This document shows positions 33,739 through 42,945 of a stretch of DNA of 54,579 bases, piece after piece. Both the position numbers and the translations under genes were made by a program. Numbering within the stretch: the stretch's first letter is position 1; every line of letters starts with the position of its first letter. Location of the stretch: NCBI GenBank assembly GCA_016787445.1, contig JAEUTQ010000014.1:1-54579 (forward strand), read 5' to 3'. The stretch is from Bacteroidia bacterium. GTDB lineage: Bacteria > Bacteroidota > Bacteroidia > B-17B0 > Aurantibacillaceae. The notes under the pieces were generated by a model, which saw nothing but the letters and a program-made list of their open reading frames with translations, made no database searches and had not been told where the DNA came from.

Positions 33739-34854
33739 ATGCAAAACACAGCATTAAAAGAAATAGCAAGACTCTTTTTAAAACTAGGTTTAACTGCTTT
33801 TGGCGGACCTGCCGCTCATATTGCTATGATGCGCGATGAAGTGGTTCAAAAAAAGAAATGGATGAGCGATCAACATTTCCTTGATTTACTCGGTGCTACC
33901 AATTTAATTCCCGGTCCTAACAGTACTGAAATGGCCATTCATATCGGGAATGAACGCGGCGGATTAAAAGGATTGTTTTTAGCAGGCCTTTGTTTTATTG
34001 TTCCTGCTGTTATTATCACAGGATTTTTTGCATGGCTTTATAAAACTTACGGTGTGCTCCCACAGGCACAACAATTTATTTACGGAATAAAGCCTGCCAT
34101 CATTGCCGTTATCCTATCTGCCGTGTACCCAATGGCTAAAGCTTCATTGAAAAATATACAATTAATTGCCATCGGACTGTTCGCGCTTTTATTTTGTTTT
34201 TTAGGATTCAATGAATTACTTGTACTGTTTGGCAGCGGAGCCGCAGCACTTTTACTTCAACGCTTTAAGAAAACTGAAAACATAAATAGTATTGCGCCTC
34301 TCTTCTTATTACAAACGAATGTTTGGTTAAGCGCCACTAACCTGAAATTATTTCTTAGCTTTTTAAAAATTGGTTCCATCTTATACGGAAGCGGCTATGT
34401 ATTATTTGCATTCTTGGATGAAGAATTAGTGAAGCAAGGTTTATTAACCAAACAGCAATTAATGGACGCAGTGGCAGTGGGACAATTTACACCGGGTCCC
34501 GTTTTTTCGGCCGTCACGTTTATAGGGTATCAAATTAACGGATTAAGTGGCTCCATAGTGAGCACTATTGGGATTTTCCTTCCTTCCTTTTTATTGGTGT
34601 GGTTATTAAATCCCTTGGTGCCGAAAATGCGCAAGAGTAAACAATTGGCTGTTTTTTTAGATGCCGTGAATGTAGCTTCTGTTGCACTCATTGTTTTTGT
34701 ATGTTATGGTATGACCAAAGAAAGTATTGGCGACTGGCGTACCATTGTAATTGCAGTGATAAGTATTTTAGTTTGCTTTGGCTTCAAGAAAGTAAACTCT
34801 TCATTGGTGGTATTAGGCGGAGCGGTATTAGGATATGTACTGGCCATGTTTTAA
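33739..34854 (+). CDS. chrA: chromate transporter, two-domain ChrA
   Basis: A 371-residue ChrA (CHR family) protein made of two homologous halves. The first half has FGGPAAHIAMMRDEVV and GATNLIPGPNSTEMAIHIG, the second GSGYVLFAFLDEELV and VAVGQFTPGPVFSAVTFIGY. CHR proteins export chromate in resistant bacteria, but many chromosomal members have no proven substrate. It is joined to the MFS gene with one base between them. No regulator (ChrB) is nearby. Confidence 0.92.
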   Translation: MQNTALKEIARLFLKLGLTAFGGPAAHIAMMRDEVVQKKKWMSDQHFLDLLGATNLIPGPNSTEMAIHIGNERGGLKGLFLAGLCFIVPAVIITGFFAWLYKTYGVLPQAQQFIYGIKPAIIAVILSAVYPMAKASLKNIQLIAIGLFALLFCFLGFNELLVLFGSGAAALLLQRFKKTENINSIAPLFLLQTNVWLSATNLKLFLSFLKIGSILYGSGYVLFAFLDEELVKQGLLTKQQLMDAVAVGQFTPGPVFSAVTFIGYQINGLSGSIVSTIGIFLPSFLLVWLLNPLVPKMRKSKQLAVFLDAVNVASVALIVFVCYGMTKESIGDWRTIVIAVISILVCFGFKKVNSSLVVLGGAVLGYVLAMF

Positions 34855-34898
34855 ACTTGACATTGTCTTATTTCCTACTTAACTTGTAAATAAAAATC

Positions 34899-35372
34899 AT
34901 GAAATCATTTTTGTCGGCATTTTTTACGCTCATGGCATTGAATTGTTTTTCGCAAGCACAATCCTACGAGCTAGGAGGGCCGGCAGGAAAAGACACCCTA
35001 AATCTAATTGATATACATAATTGGAAGCAGGGAAAGTGGGAAGAAAGAGGTTATCATCATCCAAAAAAAGGATACACAACAGAACAACTCATAGAATCCG
35101 GAAGATATAAAGACAATCGAAAAGTAGGCGAATGGATTTTCTATCACAACATTGGTAATATCAAAAACAAAATTATGTTCGTTAATGGGAGCATGAATGG
35201 CTCTTACATAGCCTATTACCGCGATGGAAGTGTTTTTATAGAAGGTAAAAGAATCTCTACACGTTGGAAAGGAAAACTAACTATTCATGATAAATTCGGA
35301 AATACGTTCATAATTCATCATGATGAAGACGGGAACGAAGTTTCCAAAGAATTCATCAAAGCCGCCAAATAA
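34899..35372 (+). CDS. secreted MORN-variant repeat protein
   Basis: A 157-residue protein with a signal peptide (SFLSAFFTLMALNCFSQ). The middle shows MORN-variant repeats (ESGRYKDNRKVGEWIFYH, VNGSMNGSYIAYYRDGSVFIEGK), as in many Bacteroidota exported proteins. The role is unknown. It lies 44 nt after chrA and 2 nt before the GNAT gene, so it is probably co-transcribed with the latter. Confidence 0.72.
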   Translation: MKSFLSAFFTLMALNCFSQAQSYELGGPAGKDTLNLIDIHNWKQGKWEERGYHHPKKGYTTEQLIESGRYKDNRKVGEWIFYHNIGNIKNKIMFVNGSMNGSYIAYYRDGSVFIEGKRISTRWKGKLTIHDKFGNTFIIHHDEDGNEVSKEFIKAAK

Positions 35373-35374
35373 GT

Positions 35375-35941
35375 ATGTTAGAAGTAAATTTCACGCCCTT
35401 CCCTACGCTTACAACCTCGCGTTTAATCTTACGTAACGTTACACTAAACGATGCGCCTGAGATGCAATTTATGCGAAGTGATGAACGTGTGATGCGTTAC
35501 ATTGATAAAGAACGTGCTAAATCCTTAAAAGAAGCTGAAGAGTTCATTCTACTAATTAATAATCTGGAAAAGGAAAACAATGCAGTAACCTGGGCTATTT
35601 GTACACCGGAAAATTCGAAACTTCAGGGAACCATTTGCTTGTGGAATTTCAAAAAACCACATTACAGAGCTGAAGTTGGTTATGCGCTGCATCCCGATTT
35701 ACAAGGTAAAGGATTGATGAATGAAGCCTTAAATGCCGTTTTAAATTATGGATTTAATACTATTAAACTTCACTCCATAGAAGCCATTGTTAATCCCGCC
35801 AACGACGCATCGATTGGCATTTTAAAAAAGAACAATTTTAAACAGGAAGCTTATTTCAAAGAAAATTTTTATTACAACGGAAAATTTCTCGACTCAGCCG
35901 TTTACTCTCTGCTGGCCCGCGATTTTAAATTCAATAAATAA
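35375..35941 (+). CDS. GNAT N-acetyltransferase, RimJ/RimL-like
   Basis: A 188-residue acetyltransferase of the GNAT_3/RimJ-like group. It has TSRLILRNVTLNDAPEM, an acetyl-CoA pyrophosphate loop in the form HPDLQGKGLMNEAL, and the C-terminal NPANDASIGILKKNNFK. It may modify the N-terminus of a ribosomal or other protein, or a small amine; the target is unknown. A bidirectional terminator follows. Confidence 0.88.
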   Translation: MLEVNFTPFPTLTTSRLILRNVTLNDAPEMQFMRSDERVMRYIDKERAKSLKEAEEFILLINNLEKENNAVTWAICTPENSKLQGTICLWNFKKPHYRAEVGYALHPDLQGKGLMNEALNAVLNYGFNTIKLHSIEAIVNPANDASIGILKKNNFKQEAYFKENFYYNGKFLDSAVYSLLARDFKFNK

Positions 35942-36002
35942 AACCATACGTTGAAGGTTCACAAAATTCAGAAGAGTATAAATACTCAAAACTCATAAAA
36001 AC

Positions 36003-36037
36003 AAAAAGCCCCTCGCGTGTGCGAAGGGCTTTTATTT
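36003..36037. terminator. bidirectional terminator between GNAT and M43 protease
   Basis: AAAAGCCC (36004-36011) pairs with GGGCTTTT (36026-36033), with an inner TCGC/GCGA stem and a GTGT loop. A and T runs on both sides let it serve both convergent genes. Confidence 0.85.
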
Positions 36038-36051
36038 TAATCAGTTTGTGA

Positions 36052-38385
36052 TTACTTCGTTAAAATCACGCGCTTGGTAACTTTCTCACCACCGCTAGTA
36101 ATGCTAATAAAGTATACACCATTTTCTTTACCCGTTAAATCAACGGTAAACGCGTTGTTTCTAACATTTGTAAAGCTGGTTTCAGAAATGATTTGACCTA
36201 ATGCATTTGTAACAGTAATGTTCATGTCAGCAACGTTTGGTAAAGTAGCTGCAACAGTTACTAAACCTGTAGTTGGATTTGGCATTAAAACAACGTTGTT
36301 TTCTAAAGCCATATCGTTAACTGAAGTTGTAGAACATGTCATGATAGGTAAAATAGCCATTGAAGCGTTGAAACCACCCCAAGTTGGAGATACATTGTAC
36401 CATCCGCTAGGCGACCATAATTCCCAGTTTGTACCTGCAGCATTTCCACCATCGTCCATTACAACGATAGTATCACCAGCCGCTGTAGGACAAGTAATAG
36501 AAGCGAAGAATCCATTTGTTGCAGGAGCGTTAACTGCTGTAGCAAAGTTGAATTTGTAAGGTAAAATGATAGGCATAGAGTAAACAATACCAGGAGCACC
36601 ACAATAGTTCACTGAAGTTGTAGTTACACCGGAAGTAATGTTACCTAAGTTAGATGCAGAAACACCTAATGGAGTTGTTGTTCCGGTTGGACCACCTGCC
36701 ATAGTACCATTGTATAATTTTAATGATACCGGAGTTGAAGCGTTACCACCTGTACCTTGTGTACCATTCTTGAAGAATAATACGATTGCACTGGTGATTT
36801 TAGGAGTTGTAATTGTGCTATAAGAGCTGAATGGGAAGAACTCAGCTTTCTCTAAGTCATCATAACAGTTAGATCCGAAGATATAACCGGCTTTTGGAGA
36901 ACAACCAGGAGTACCGGCATCAGCACCTGCAACACTAATATCTAACGTAGAAGTGTTAGATACATTCATGATTGTATCATTACAAATACCTGCACAAGTT
37001 GTAATGGTAATTACCTTGCTGCTTGAATTGTTACCAACTGAGTTAGTTGCCACACAAGAAATTGTGTATGTTCCAGGGTTAGTGAAAGTAATACCAGGGT
37101 TAGTAGCTGTATTGTTAGGATTGAAAGTTACACCGGTAGCAGGGTTTGAAGACCATGCATAAGTTGGAGCCGGAGTACCATTTGAGTTGTTTGTTGGAGT
37201 AATAACTGCACCAGAACAACCTGAAGTTGCTAAGTTAAAGTTAGAAGTTGGTGTAGCAGCAGATAAAGTACATAATGTACCTGCGCTTGTAGTTAACTGG
37301 CTACGGTAAGTACCATTTGCCATTGCAGTTTGCATACGTGCTCTTTGATCTGTAGTAAACATATACATACAAAGATCATCAGTATAATCCATAAAGTTCA
37401 TGAACATTTCACCTGTTGTGTTACCAGAACAAGTACCAACTTTATATGGGTGCGTAGGGCAACCAAAGTTTGATTGTTGTGAAGTTGGAGTATCATTACA
37501 GAAATCGCTTCCGCAATTAGAATCACCCCAAATATGACGTAAACCTAACCAGTGACCAACCTCGTGAGTTGTTGTACGGCCCTTGTGATATGGAGTTGAA
37601 CTTGCAGCAGAACCAATACTACCAAAATAGTTATGACCCATTACAACACCGTCAGAAGTTGCGCTACCAAATGGAGCAGATAAACCAGTTAAACCGGTAC
37701 CTGCAGGGAAAGTAGCATAACCTAATAAACCACCACCTAATTGACAAACCCACATATTGCAATAACGTGTAGGATCCCAAATTGTATTTGGTTTAATTGT
37801 TGCATCAATTGTAGTTGAGTTATAACCAGAACCAGGAGCTGCTAAACCTGGAATTGTGTTATAATGACGACGATCAATACCTGGTTCAGCCATTGTAGTT
37901 CCAGAAGGAGTTTTTGTAGCTAAACAAAAAGTAATGTTACAGTTTGCTTTTAAAGAAGAAAAAACAGTTGGAACGTTACCACTGTTTAAACCTGTACCTG
38001 CATAATCAGCATTCAAAATATTGATTTGATCTTGTACCTGAGCTGCAGAAATATTTGCACCTGTTCCTACTGCCTGACCTGAGTGAATTACGTGAACTAC
38101 TACAGGAATAGTGTAGTTAGGCATTTGAGTTTTGTTGGCATTCTGTGCCTTAAACTCTTCTACCTTTTGATTAAACCATGCATCCCACTCAGCTGATGGC
38201 TGTTGAGTAGCACAACGAATATGTCCGCTAGGACTTTTCTCACCTTGCGATTGAGGCTGAGAATGACTGTTGATAGACTGAGTTTGCAATGGCGTTTTCA
38301 CACCAGCCACTCGGCCTGTTTGAGCAGTTAAAGTGGCACATCCTAGAACAAATGCCATTGCTGCTAATTGTAGATTCTTTTTCAT
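36052..38385 (-). CDS. M43 family metalloprotease with a T9SS sorting domain
   Basis: A 777-residue secreted protein. After a signal peptide (LQLAAMAFVLGCATLTAQ) and a propeptide comes a pappalysin-like M43 domain with zinc site HEVGHWLGLRH (near residue 272), followed by the Met-turn region FMNFMDYTDDLCMYMF. A PKD-like domain (GTPAPTYAWSSNPAT, about residues 385-465) and a second beta domain follow. The last 80 residues are a type A sorting domain (MPNPTTGLVTV ... NGVYFISITSGGEKVTKRVILTK trimmed to its ends). It is exported by T9SS to the surface or medium, probably to digest proteins. Confidence 0.93.
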   Translation of the reverse strand: MKKNLQLAAMAFVLGCATLTAQTGRVAGVKTPLQTQSINSHSQPQSQGEKSPSGHIRCATQQPSAEWDAWFNQKVEEFKAQNANKTQMPNYTIPVVVHVIHSGQAVGTGANISAAQVQDQINILNADYAGTGLNSGNVPTVFSSLKANCNITFCLATKTPSGTTMAEPGIDRRHYNTIPGLAAPGSGYNSTTIDATIKPNTIWDPTRYCNMWVCQLGGGLLGYATFPAGTGLTGLSAPFGSATSDGVVMGHNYFGSIGSAASSTPYHKGRTTTHEVGHWLGLRHIWGDSNCGSDFCNDTPTSQQSNFGCPTHPYKVGTCSGNTTGEMFMNFMDYTDDLCMYMFTTDQRARMQTAMANGTYRSQLTTSAGTLCTLSAATPTSNFNLATSGCSGAVITPTNNSNGTPAPTYAWSSNPATGVTFNPNNTATNPGITFTNPGTYTISCVATNSVGNNSSSKVITITTCAGICNDTIMNVSNTSTLDISVAGADAGTPGCSPKAGYIFGSNCYDDLEKAEFFPFSSYSTITTPKITSAIVLFFKNGTQGTGGNASTPVSLKLYNGTMAGGPTGTTTPLGVSASNLGNITSGVTTTSVNYCGAPGIVYSMPIILPYKFNFATAVNAPATNGFFASITCPTAAGDTIVVMDDGGNAAGTNWELWSPSGWYNVSPTWGGFNASMAILPIMTCSTTSVNDMALENNVVLMPNPTTGLVTVAATLPNVADMNITVTNALGQIISETSFTNVRNNAFTVDLTGKENGVYFISITSGGEKVTKRVILTK

Positions 38386-38493
38386 GTGTTTGTGTTTATT
38401 TTAATTATCATAAAAATAGTTAATACACATGGAAAAAGCAAAAAAAAGAAATGAATTGAGGTCAATTTTAATTAACAAATTGAACTCCTAATG

Positions 38494-39207
38494 TTATAAA
38501 CTCATGATGTCTTTTAGCTTAACCGCTTGTCGGCGCGAAATCTCTACTTCTTGTCCACCCTTTAATTTCACCATTAAACCGCCGTTAAACCAGGTCTCAA
38601 TTGAATCTACCCATTTCAAATTAATGATGTGTTTACGGCTTGCTCTAAAAAATGATTTTTCAGGCAAACGGGTTTCTAAACTATTTAGACTTCTCAGAAT
38701 CAGGGGTCTGAAATTATCGAAATACACTCTTACATAATTCCCCTCCGACTCAAACAATCGAATATTGTTTAAGGAAACAAACCAACATTTCTCACCATCT
38801 TTAACAAATACCTGATCGTTATCTTGCAAAGGCGTGTTGTTTTCCTTCTTCTCTCCTACCTCCTTATTCAGCAATTTTTTAACAGTTTCGGCTAAACGCT
38901 GGGGCTGAACCGGTTTTAACAAATAATCCAAGGCGTTAATTTCAAAAGCGCGAATCGCATACTCATCATACGCCGTCACAAATACCACTTCCGGTAAAGC
39001 CGAAATTTCTTCCAGTAATTCTAATCCCGTTTTACCAGGCATTTGAATGTCGAGGAAAATAACATCGGGACTAATCTCTGCGATTTTTGCTTTTGCCTCC
39101 TCTGCATTGGCGCACTCGGCCACCACTTCAATTTCTTTGTGCACCGCCAATAAATTTTTCAATTCTTGGCGCGCTAATCTTTCGTCATCAATAATAATTG
39201 CTTTCAT
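38494..39207 (-). CDS. LytTR-family response regulator
   Basis: A 237-residue regulator with a receiver domain (IIDDERLARQELKNLL; phosphoacceptor Asp53 in FLDIQMPG; TAYDEYAIRAFE) and a C-terminal LytTR DNA-binding domain (FRASRKHIINLKWVDSIE, EISRRQAVKLKD). It starts 3 nt after the histidine kinase stop, so the pair forms one operon. The target genes are unknown; the adjacent M43 protease gene lies downstream on the same strand but about 110 nt away. Confidence 0.95.
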   Translation of the reverse strand: MKAIIIDDERLARQELKNLLAVHKEIEVVAECANAEEAKAKIAEISPDVIFLDIQMPGKTGLELLEEISALPEVVFVTAYDEYAIRAFEINALDYLLKPVQPQRLAETVKKLLNKEVGEKKENNTPLQDNDQVFVKDGEKCWFVSLNNIRLFESEGNYVRVYFDNFRPLILRSLNSLETRLPEKSFFRASRKHIINLKWVDSIETWFNGGLMVKLKGGQEVEISRRQAVKLKDIMSL

Positions 39208-39210
39208 ATT

Positions 39211-40191
39211 TTAATTATAAGATATTTTAATTCTAACGGTTACCTCATTACTACTTTCTTCATTTATTTCAATACTTGCCTTTTTTCCATACAACAACTC
39301 TAAACGTTGTTTACTGTTAGCGAATCCAAAACCGGTATCACTTTTTTCATTGTTCAACGAACCGGTATTCTTTACTTCCAACAACAAATTATTGTTCTCC
39401 AATTTAGTTTTCACTTTCACCACACCTCCACCCGTAATTTTCGAAATCCCATGCTTAATAGCATTCTCTACTTGCGCTTGTATAATGAGTGGCGGCACCA
39501 ACTTCGTGACTGAGGAAGGATCAATGTCCATTTCATAACGTAATCGTTCTTCGTAGCGTATCTGCTCCAAATCCAAATAATCCTTTACTATTCTTAACTC
39601 CTCCTCTAAAACAATTTCCTTGTTTTTATTCATGAGTAAAGTGTTTCGTAAAATATTACTCAACTGAGTTACAGCTTCTTTTGCTTTGGCAGGATTTTCA
39701 TCGATTAAAGCTCTGATACTATTCATGCTGTTAAACATGAAATGGGGATTTAACTGCGACTTCAATTTATTCAACTCGATATCCTTACTGGCAGCTTCCC
39801 ATCTTAGATTTTGAATTTCTGTTTTCTTGTAATTTTCCAAATAATGAAAACCGAAATAAATAATTGACCAGAACAAAAACGGAACAATACCATTAATTAC
39901 CTCTTCTAGGGATAAAACAAAAAAAACAGAGCCTGCTACACAAAAAATTACCGATAACATCAAACTGGAAACAGCAATAAAAAAAAGCTGGTATACAATC
40001 TTCAGTTTTAAAATCCTGAACTGTAAAATAAAATAACGATAGGCATGCGTAAGCGCTATCCCCACCACCAACAAGAATAAATAATTAAGCAGGATTTTTA
40101 AAGATGGCGTGTTAAACAAAAGGTTAACGAGTACAAAAAACGACCAACCGCTTATTTGACACAACCAATATATCCTCTGCTTGTTTAACAC
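39211..40191 (-). CDS. LytS/YehU-type sensor histidine kinase
   Basis: A 326-residue membrane kinase with four N-terminal helices (about residues 12-125), a short coiled coil, and the His_kinase domain with the phosphoacceptor motif LKSQLNPHFMFNSMNS and the ATP-lid region GFGFANSKQRL. No large extracellular domain is present, so it probably senses membrane state or a lipid-soluble signal. The start is a GTG (VLNKQRIYWLCQ), and the TACTTTTA box ends 4 nt before it, giving a predicted leaderless transcript for the kinase-regulator operon. Confidence 0.9.
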   Translation of the reverse strand: MLNKQRIYWLCQISGWSFFVLVNLLFNTPSLKILLNYLFLLVVGIALTHAYRYFILQFRILKLKIVYQLFFIAVSSLMLSVIFCVAGSVFFVLSLEEVINGIVPFLFWSIIYFGFHYLENYKKTEIQNLRWEAASKDIELNKLKSQLNPHFMFNSMNSIRALIDENPAKAKEAVTQLSNILRNTLLMNKNKEIVLEEELRIVKDYLDLEQIRYEERLRYEMDIDPSSVTKLVPPLIIQAQVENAIKHGISKITGGGVVKVKTKLENNNLLLEVKNTGSLNNEKSDTGFGFANSKQRLELLYGKKASIEINEESSNEVTVRIKISYN

Positions 40192-40195
40192 CTAA

Positions 40196-40203
40196 TAAAA
40201 GTA
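40196..40203 (-). promoter_or_regulatory. -7 box of the LytS/LytTR operon
   Basis: The minus strand reads TACTTTTA, ending 4 nt before the GTG start. Confidence 0.5.
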
Positions 40204-40273
40204 CAGATTTTACTTTGTAGGCTAAAAAATTAATGATGGATGGTCATTAGCTTGTATACACAAACTTTTAGCC

Positions 40274-40927
40274 TTATGGAATATTCATGTATTTGTGGGT
40301 TTGTAAAGAAACCATCCAGTTTTGATGCTCCTTTACAAAGTCTACAATCACAGGCGTCATACTTTCGCGCTTACTCCATTCGGGTTGAAGGTATAAATAA
40401 CACGACGATGAAACTTTGGAAGCCTGTTCCTGTGCCCATTCAAAATCATTCTTATTATACACAATGATTTTTAATTCATGAGCTACCGCAAAAACCTCAT
40501 TTAAAGGCGGCATTGTTTTCTTTGGCGATAAACAAATCCAATCCCAATACCCGCTTAATGGGTAAGCACCCGATGTTTCAATATAGGTTTCGATGCCTTT
40601 GGATTTAAAGGCTTCCGTGATATAATCTAAATTATATTGTAAAGGCTCTCCGCCGGTAATTACTACGGCTTTAGCTTTCGACTCAACTACTTTCTGCACC
40701 ACATCACTCACTTTAACCAATGGATGTATCGAAGCATCCCAGCTTTCTTTTACATCGCACCAGTGACAACCTACATCGCATCCGCCAATACGAATGAAAT
40801 AAGCGGCCTTCCCGGTATTAAATCCTTCTCCCTGAATGGTATAAAAATCTTCCATTACCGGCAACAATTCACCCTTATCCAGCAGTTCTTTATCTTCTTT
40901 ATTTAAGCCCTGTACTTTGTAGTTCAT
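40274..40927 (-). CDS. queE: 7-carboxy-7-deazaguanine synthase
   Basis: QueE, 217 residues. A radical SAM enzyme that contracts the ring of carboxy-tetrahydropterin to 7-carboxy-7-deazaguanine in queuosine synthesis. It has FYTIQGEGFNTGKAAYFIR, the iron-sulfur cysteines C50-x3-C54-x2-C57 (GCDVGCHWCD), and ITGGEPLQY. Other que genes are not in this window. The TACCTTTA box lies 7 nt before the ATG, divergent from bshA. Confidence 0.94.
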   Translation of the reverse strand: MNYKVQGLNKEDKELLDKGELLPVMEDFYTIQGEGFNTGKAAYFIRIGGCDVGCHWCDVKESWDASIHPLVKVSDVVQKVVESKAKAVVITGGEPLQYNLDYITEAFKSKGIETYIETSGAYPLSGYWDWICLSPKKTMPPLNEVFAVAHELKIIVYNKNDFEWAQEQASKVSSSCYLYLQPEWSKRESMTPVIVDFVKEHQNWMVSLQTHKYMNIP

Positions 40928-40934
40928 GCGTGCA

Positions 40935-40963
40935 TAAAGGTAGCGGTTTAATTTGTAATTTTA
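40935..40963. promoter_or_regulatory. divergent queE/bshA -7 boxes
   Basis: Minus strand TACCTTTA at 40942-40935 serves queE; plus strand TAATTTTA at 40956-40963 ends 4 nt before the bshA ATG. A TTAATTTG at 40948-40955 is an alternative box for bshA. Confidence 0.45.
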
Positions 40964-40967
40964 CCGA

Positions 40968-42098
40968 ATGAACATTGGAATAGTTTGTTATCCTACTTTT
41001 GGCGGAAGCGGCGTTGTAGCAACTGAATTAGGAAAAGCTTTGGCAAAGAAAGGTCATCGCGTGCATTTTATGGCCTATAACCTTCCCTTTCGTTTGAATC
41101 CCTTTAACGAAAATTTATTTTACCATGAAGTAAGCGTGAATGATTATCCGCTTTTCGAATACCAACCCTACGAGTCGGCTCTAGCCAGTAAAATTGTGGA
41201 TGTGGCTACCTACGAAAAGTTAGATGTTCTGCATGTGCATTATGCCATACCTCACGCCTCTGTGGCCTATCTGGCTCAGCAAATTTTAAAATCAAAAAAA
41301 ATCACGCTGCCTTATATCACCACCTTGCATGGCACAGATATTACTTTGGTTGGACGTGACCCTTCCTTCGAACCGGTGATCCGTTTTTCACTCAATAACA
41401 GTAATGCCATCACTTCCGTTTCTGAAAGTTTAAAGAAAGACACCCTCACTATTTTTAAAATCGACAATAAAATTGATGTGATTCCAAATTTTATCAATTT
41501 AGACGATTATGCTAAAACGGGTACGCATTGCGAAAAGAAACATTATGCGCCGAATGGCGAAAAAATAATGATTCACGTTTCCAATTTCCGTAAAGTAAAA
41601 CGTGTGGAAGATGTTTTGAAAGTATTTGATAAAGTAAGAAAAGAAATTCCTTGCAAACTTATTTTGGTGGGTGATGGTCCGGAGCGCCCCGCTATTGAAA
41701 AATTATGCCGCGAACTTCATACCTGTAACGATATTATCAGCTTAGGAAGAATTAATGATCCTACAGAAGTGCTCGGACTTGGCGATTTATTTATTTTACC
41801 GAGTGAAACCGAAAGCTTCGGATTAGCAGCGTTAGAAGCAATGGCTATGAAACTGCCTGTTATTTCTACCAACACCGGCGGCTTACCGGAAGTAAATATA
41901 AACGGACAAACAGGTTTCGTAAGTAATGTTGGTGATGTGGATGATATGGCCGCTAACAGTCTTAAACTTTTAAGCGATGATAAATTGTATGCTGAATTTA
42001 GCAGCAACGCTTACAAACAAGCTCTGAAATTCGACATTAACCATATTTTACCGATGTACGAAAAGCTATATCAAACTGTGATTGCTAAATCACACTAA
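40968..42098 (+). CDS. bshA: N-acetyl-alpha-D-glucosaminyl L-malate synthase
   Basis: BshA, 376 residues. A GT4 glycosyltransferase that joins GlcNAc from UDP-GlcNAc to L-malate, the first step of bacillithiol synthesis. The start IGIVCYPTFGGSGVVATELG is diagnostic, followed by VHYAIPHASVAYLA, TLHGTDITLVG, the donor-site motif ESFGLAALEAMA, and NTGGLPEV. Full length. Its stop abuts that of the convergent MBL hydrolase as TAATTA with no terminator between. bshB and bshC are not in this window. Confidence 0.95.
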   Translation: MNIGIVCYPTFGGSGVVATELGKALAKKGHRVHFMAYNLPFRLNPFNENLFYHEVSVNDYPLFEYQPYESALASKIVDVATYEKLDVLHVHYAIPHASVAYLAQQILKSKKITLPYITTLHGTDITLVGRDPSFEPVIRFSLNNSNAITSVSESLKKDTLTIFKIDNKIDVIPNFINLDDYAKTGTHCEKKHYAPNGEKIMIHVSNFRKVKRVEDVLKVFDKVRKEIPCKLILVGDGPERPAIEKLCRELHTCNDIISLGRINDPTEVLGLGDLFILPSETESFGLAALEAMAMKLPVISTNTGGLPEVNINGQTGFVSNVGDVDDMAANSLKLLSDDKLYAEFSSNAYKQALKFDINHILPMYEKLYQTVIAKSH

Positions 42099-42935
42099 TT
42101 AAAGCTCACTCATTTTTACAACATCTTTCATTCGTACTCCACGCTCTGTTTTTTGAAGAGAACACAATTCTACTTTAGGATCGTGCTCAAAAAACAAGAG
42201 CCAATTATTATCAACGGCTTTATTCAGCATTTCTTCCTTTTCATTGATGGTATTCAACGGACGCATATCATAACCCATTACGTATGGAATCGGAATATGC
42301 CCTGAAGAAGGAATTAAATCGGCCATGTAAGCAATGGTTGTATCCTTGTATTTTATCATCGGTAACATCATCGCTTCAGTGTGCCCGTACACTTCTTTAA
42401 TTTCAAACCCCAATAAAGATTCGCCTTCTTTCGTAAATTTTAATTGTCCGCTCTCCTGTATCGGCATAATGTTTTCTTTTAAGAAACTGGCCTTTTCGCG
42501 TGCGTTAGGCTTTACTGCCCAATCCCAATGTTTCTGATTGCTCCAATAGGTTGCGTTTTTAAATGCCGGCTCATATCCGGTTTTGTCTTTATTAAATTGT
42601 ATACTGCCGCCACAATGATCGAAATGCAAATGCGTTAAAAAAACATCGGTGATATCATCCACACCAAAACCATGCTGCGCCAATGATTTTTCGAGGGTAT
42701 CATTCCCGTGTAAATAATAAAATCCGAAAAACTTTTCACTCTGTTTATTACCCATGCCGTTATCTACCAATATCAAACGGTTGCCATCCTGAATTAACAA
42801 ACAGCGCATGGCCCAACTGCACATATTATTTTCATCGGCCGGATTTAAATCTTTCCAAATGCTTTTCGGAACCACGCCAAACATAGCGCCACCGTCTAAT
42901 TTAAAATAACCTGCATTGATCGAGTAAAGTTTCAT
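42099..42935 (-). CDS. MBL-fold metallo-hydrolase
   Basis: A 278-residue metallo-beta-lactamase-fold hydrolase. The zinc motif THLHFDHCGG (HxHxDH) is intact, with further ligand-bearing segments VYGHTEAMM, YMADLIPSS and FFEHDPKVEL. No signal peptide, so it is cytosolic. It may act on lactones, thioesters or phosphodiesters; the substrate is unknown. The ATG at 42935 (MKLYSINAGYFKLDGGAMFG) is the family N-terminus, and the 15 extra codons upstream are ignored. Its TACTTTTA box (42960-42953) lies within the end of DUF2279. Confidence 0.88.
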   Translation of the reverse strand: MKLYSINAGYFKLDGGAMFGVVPKSIWKDLNPADENNMCSWAMRCLLIQDGNRLILVDNGMGNKQSEKFFGFYYLHGNDTLEKSLAQHGFGVDDITDVFLTHLHFDHCGGSIQFNKDKTGYEPAFKNATYWSNQKHWDWAVKPNAREKASFLKENIMPIQESGQLKFTKEGESLLGFEIKEVYGHTEAMMLPMIKYKDTTIAYMADLIPSSGHIPIPYVMGYDMRPLNTINEKEEMLNKAVDNNWLLFFEHDPKVELCSLQKTERGVRMKDVVKMSEL

Positions 42936-42945
42936 AGTTCTGATT

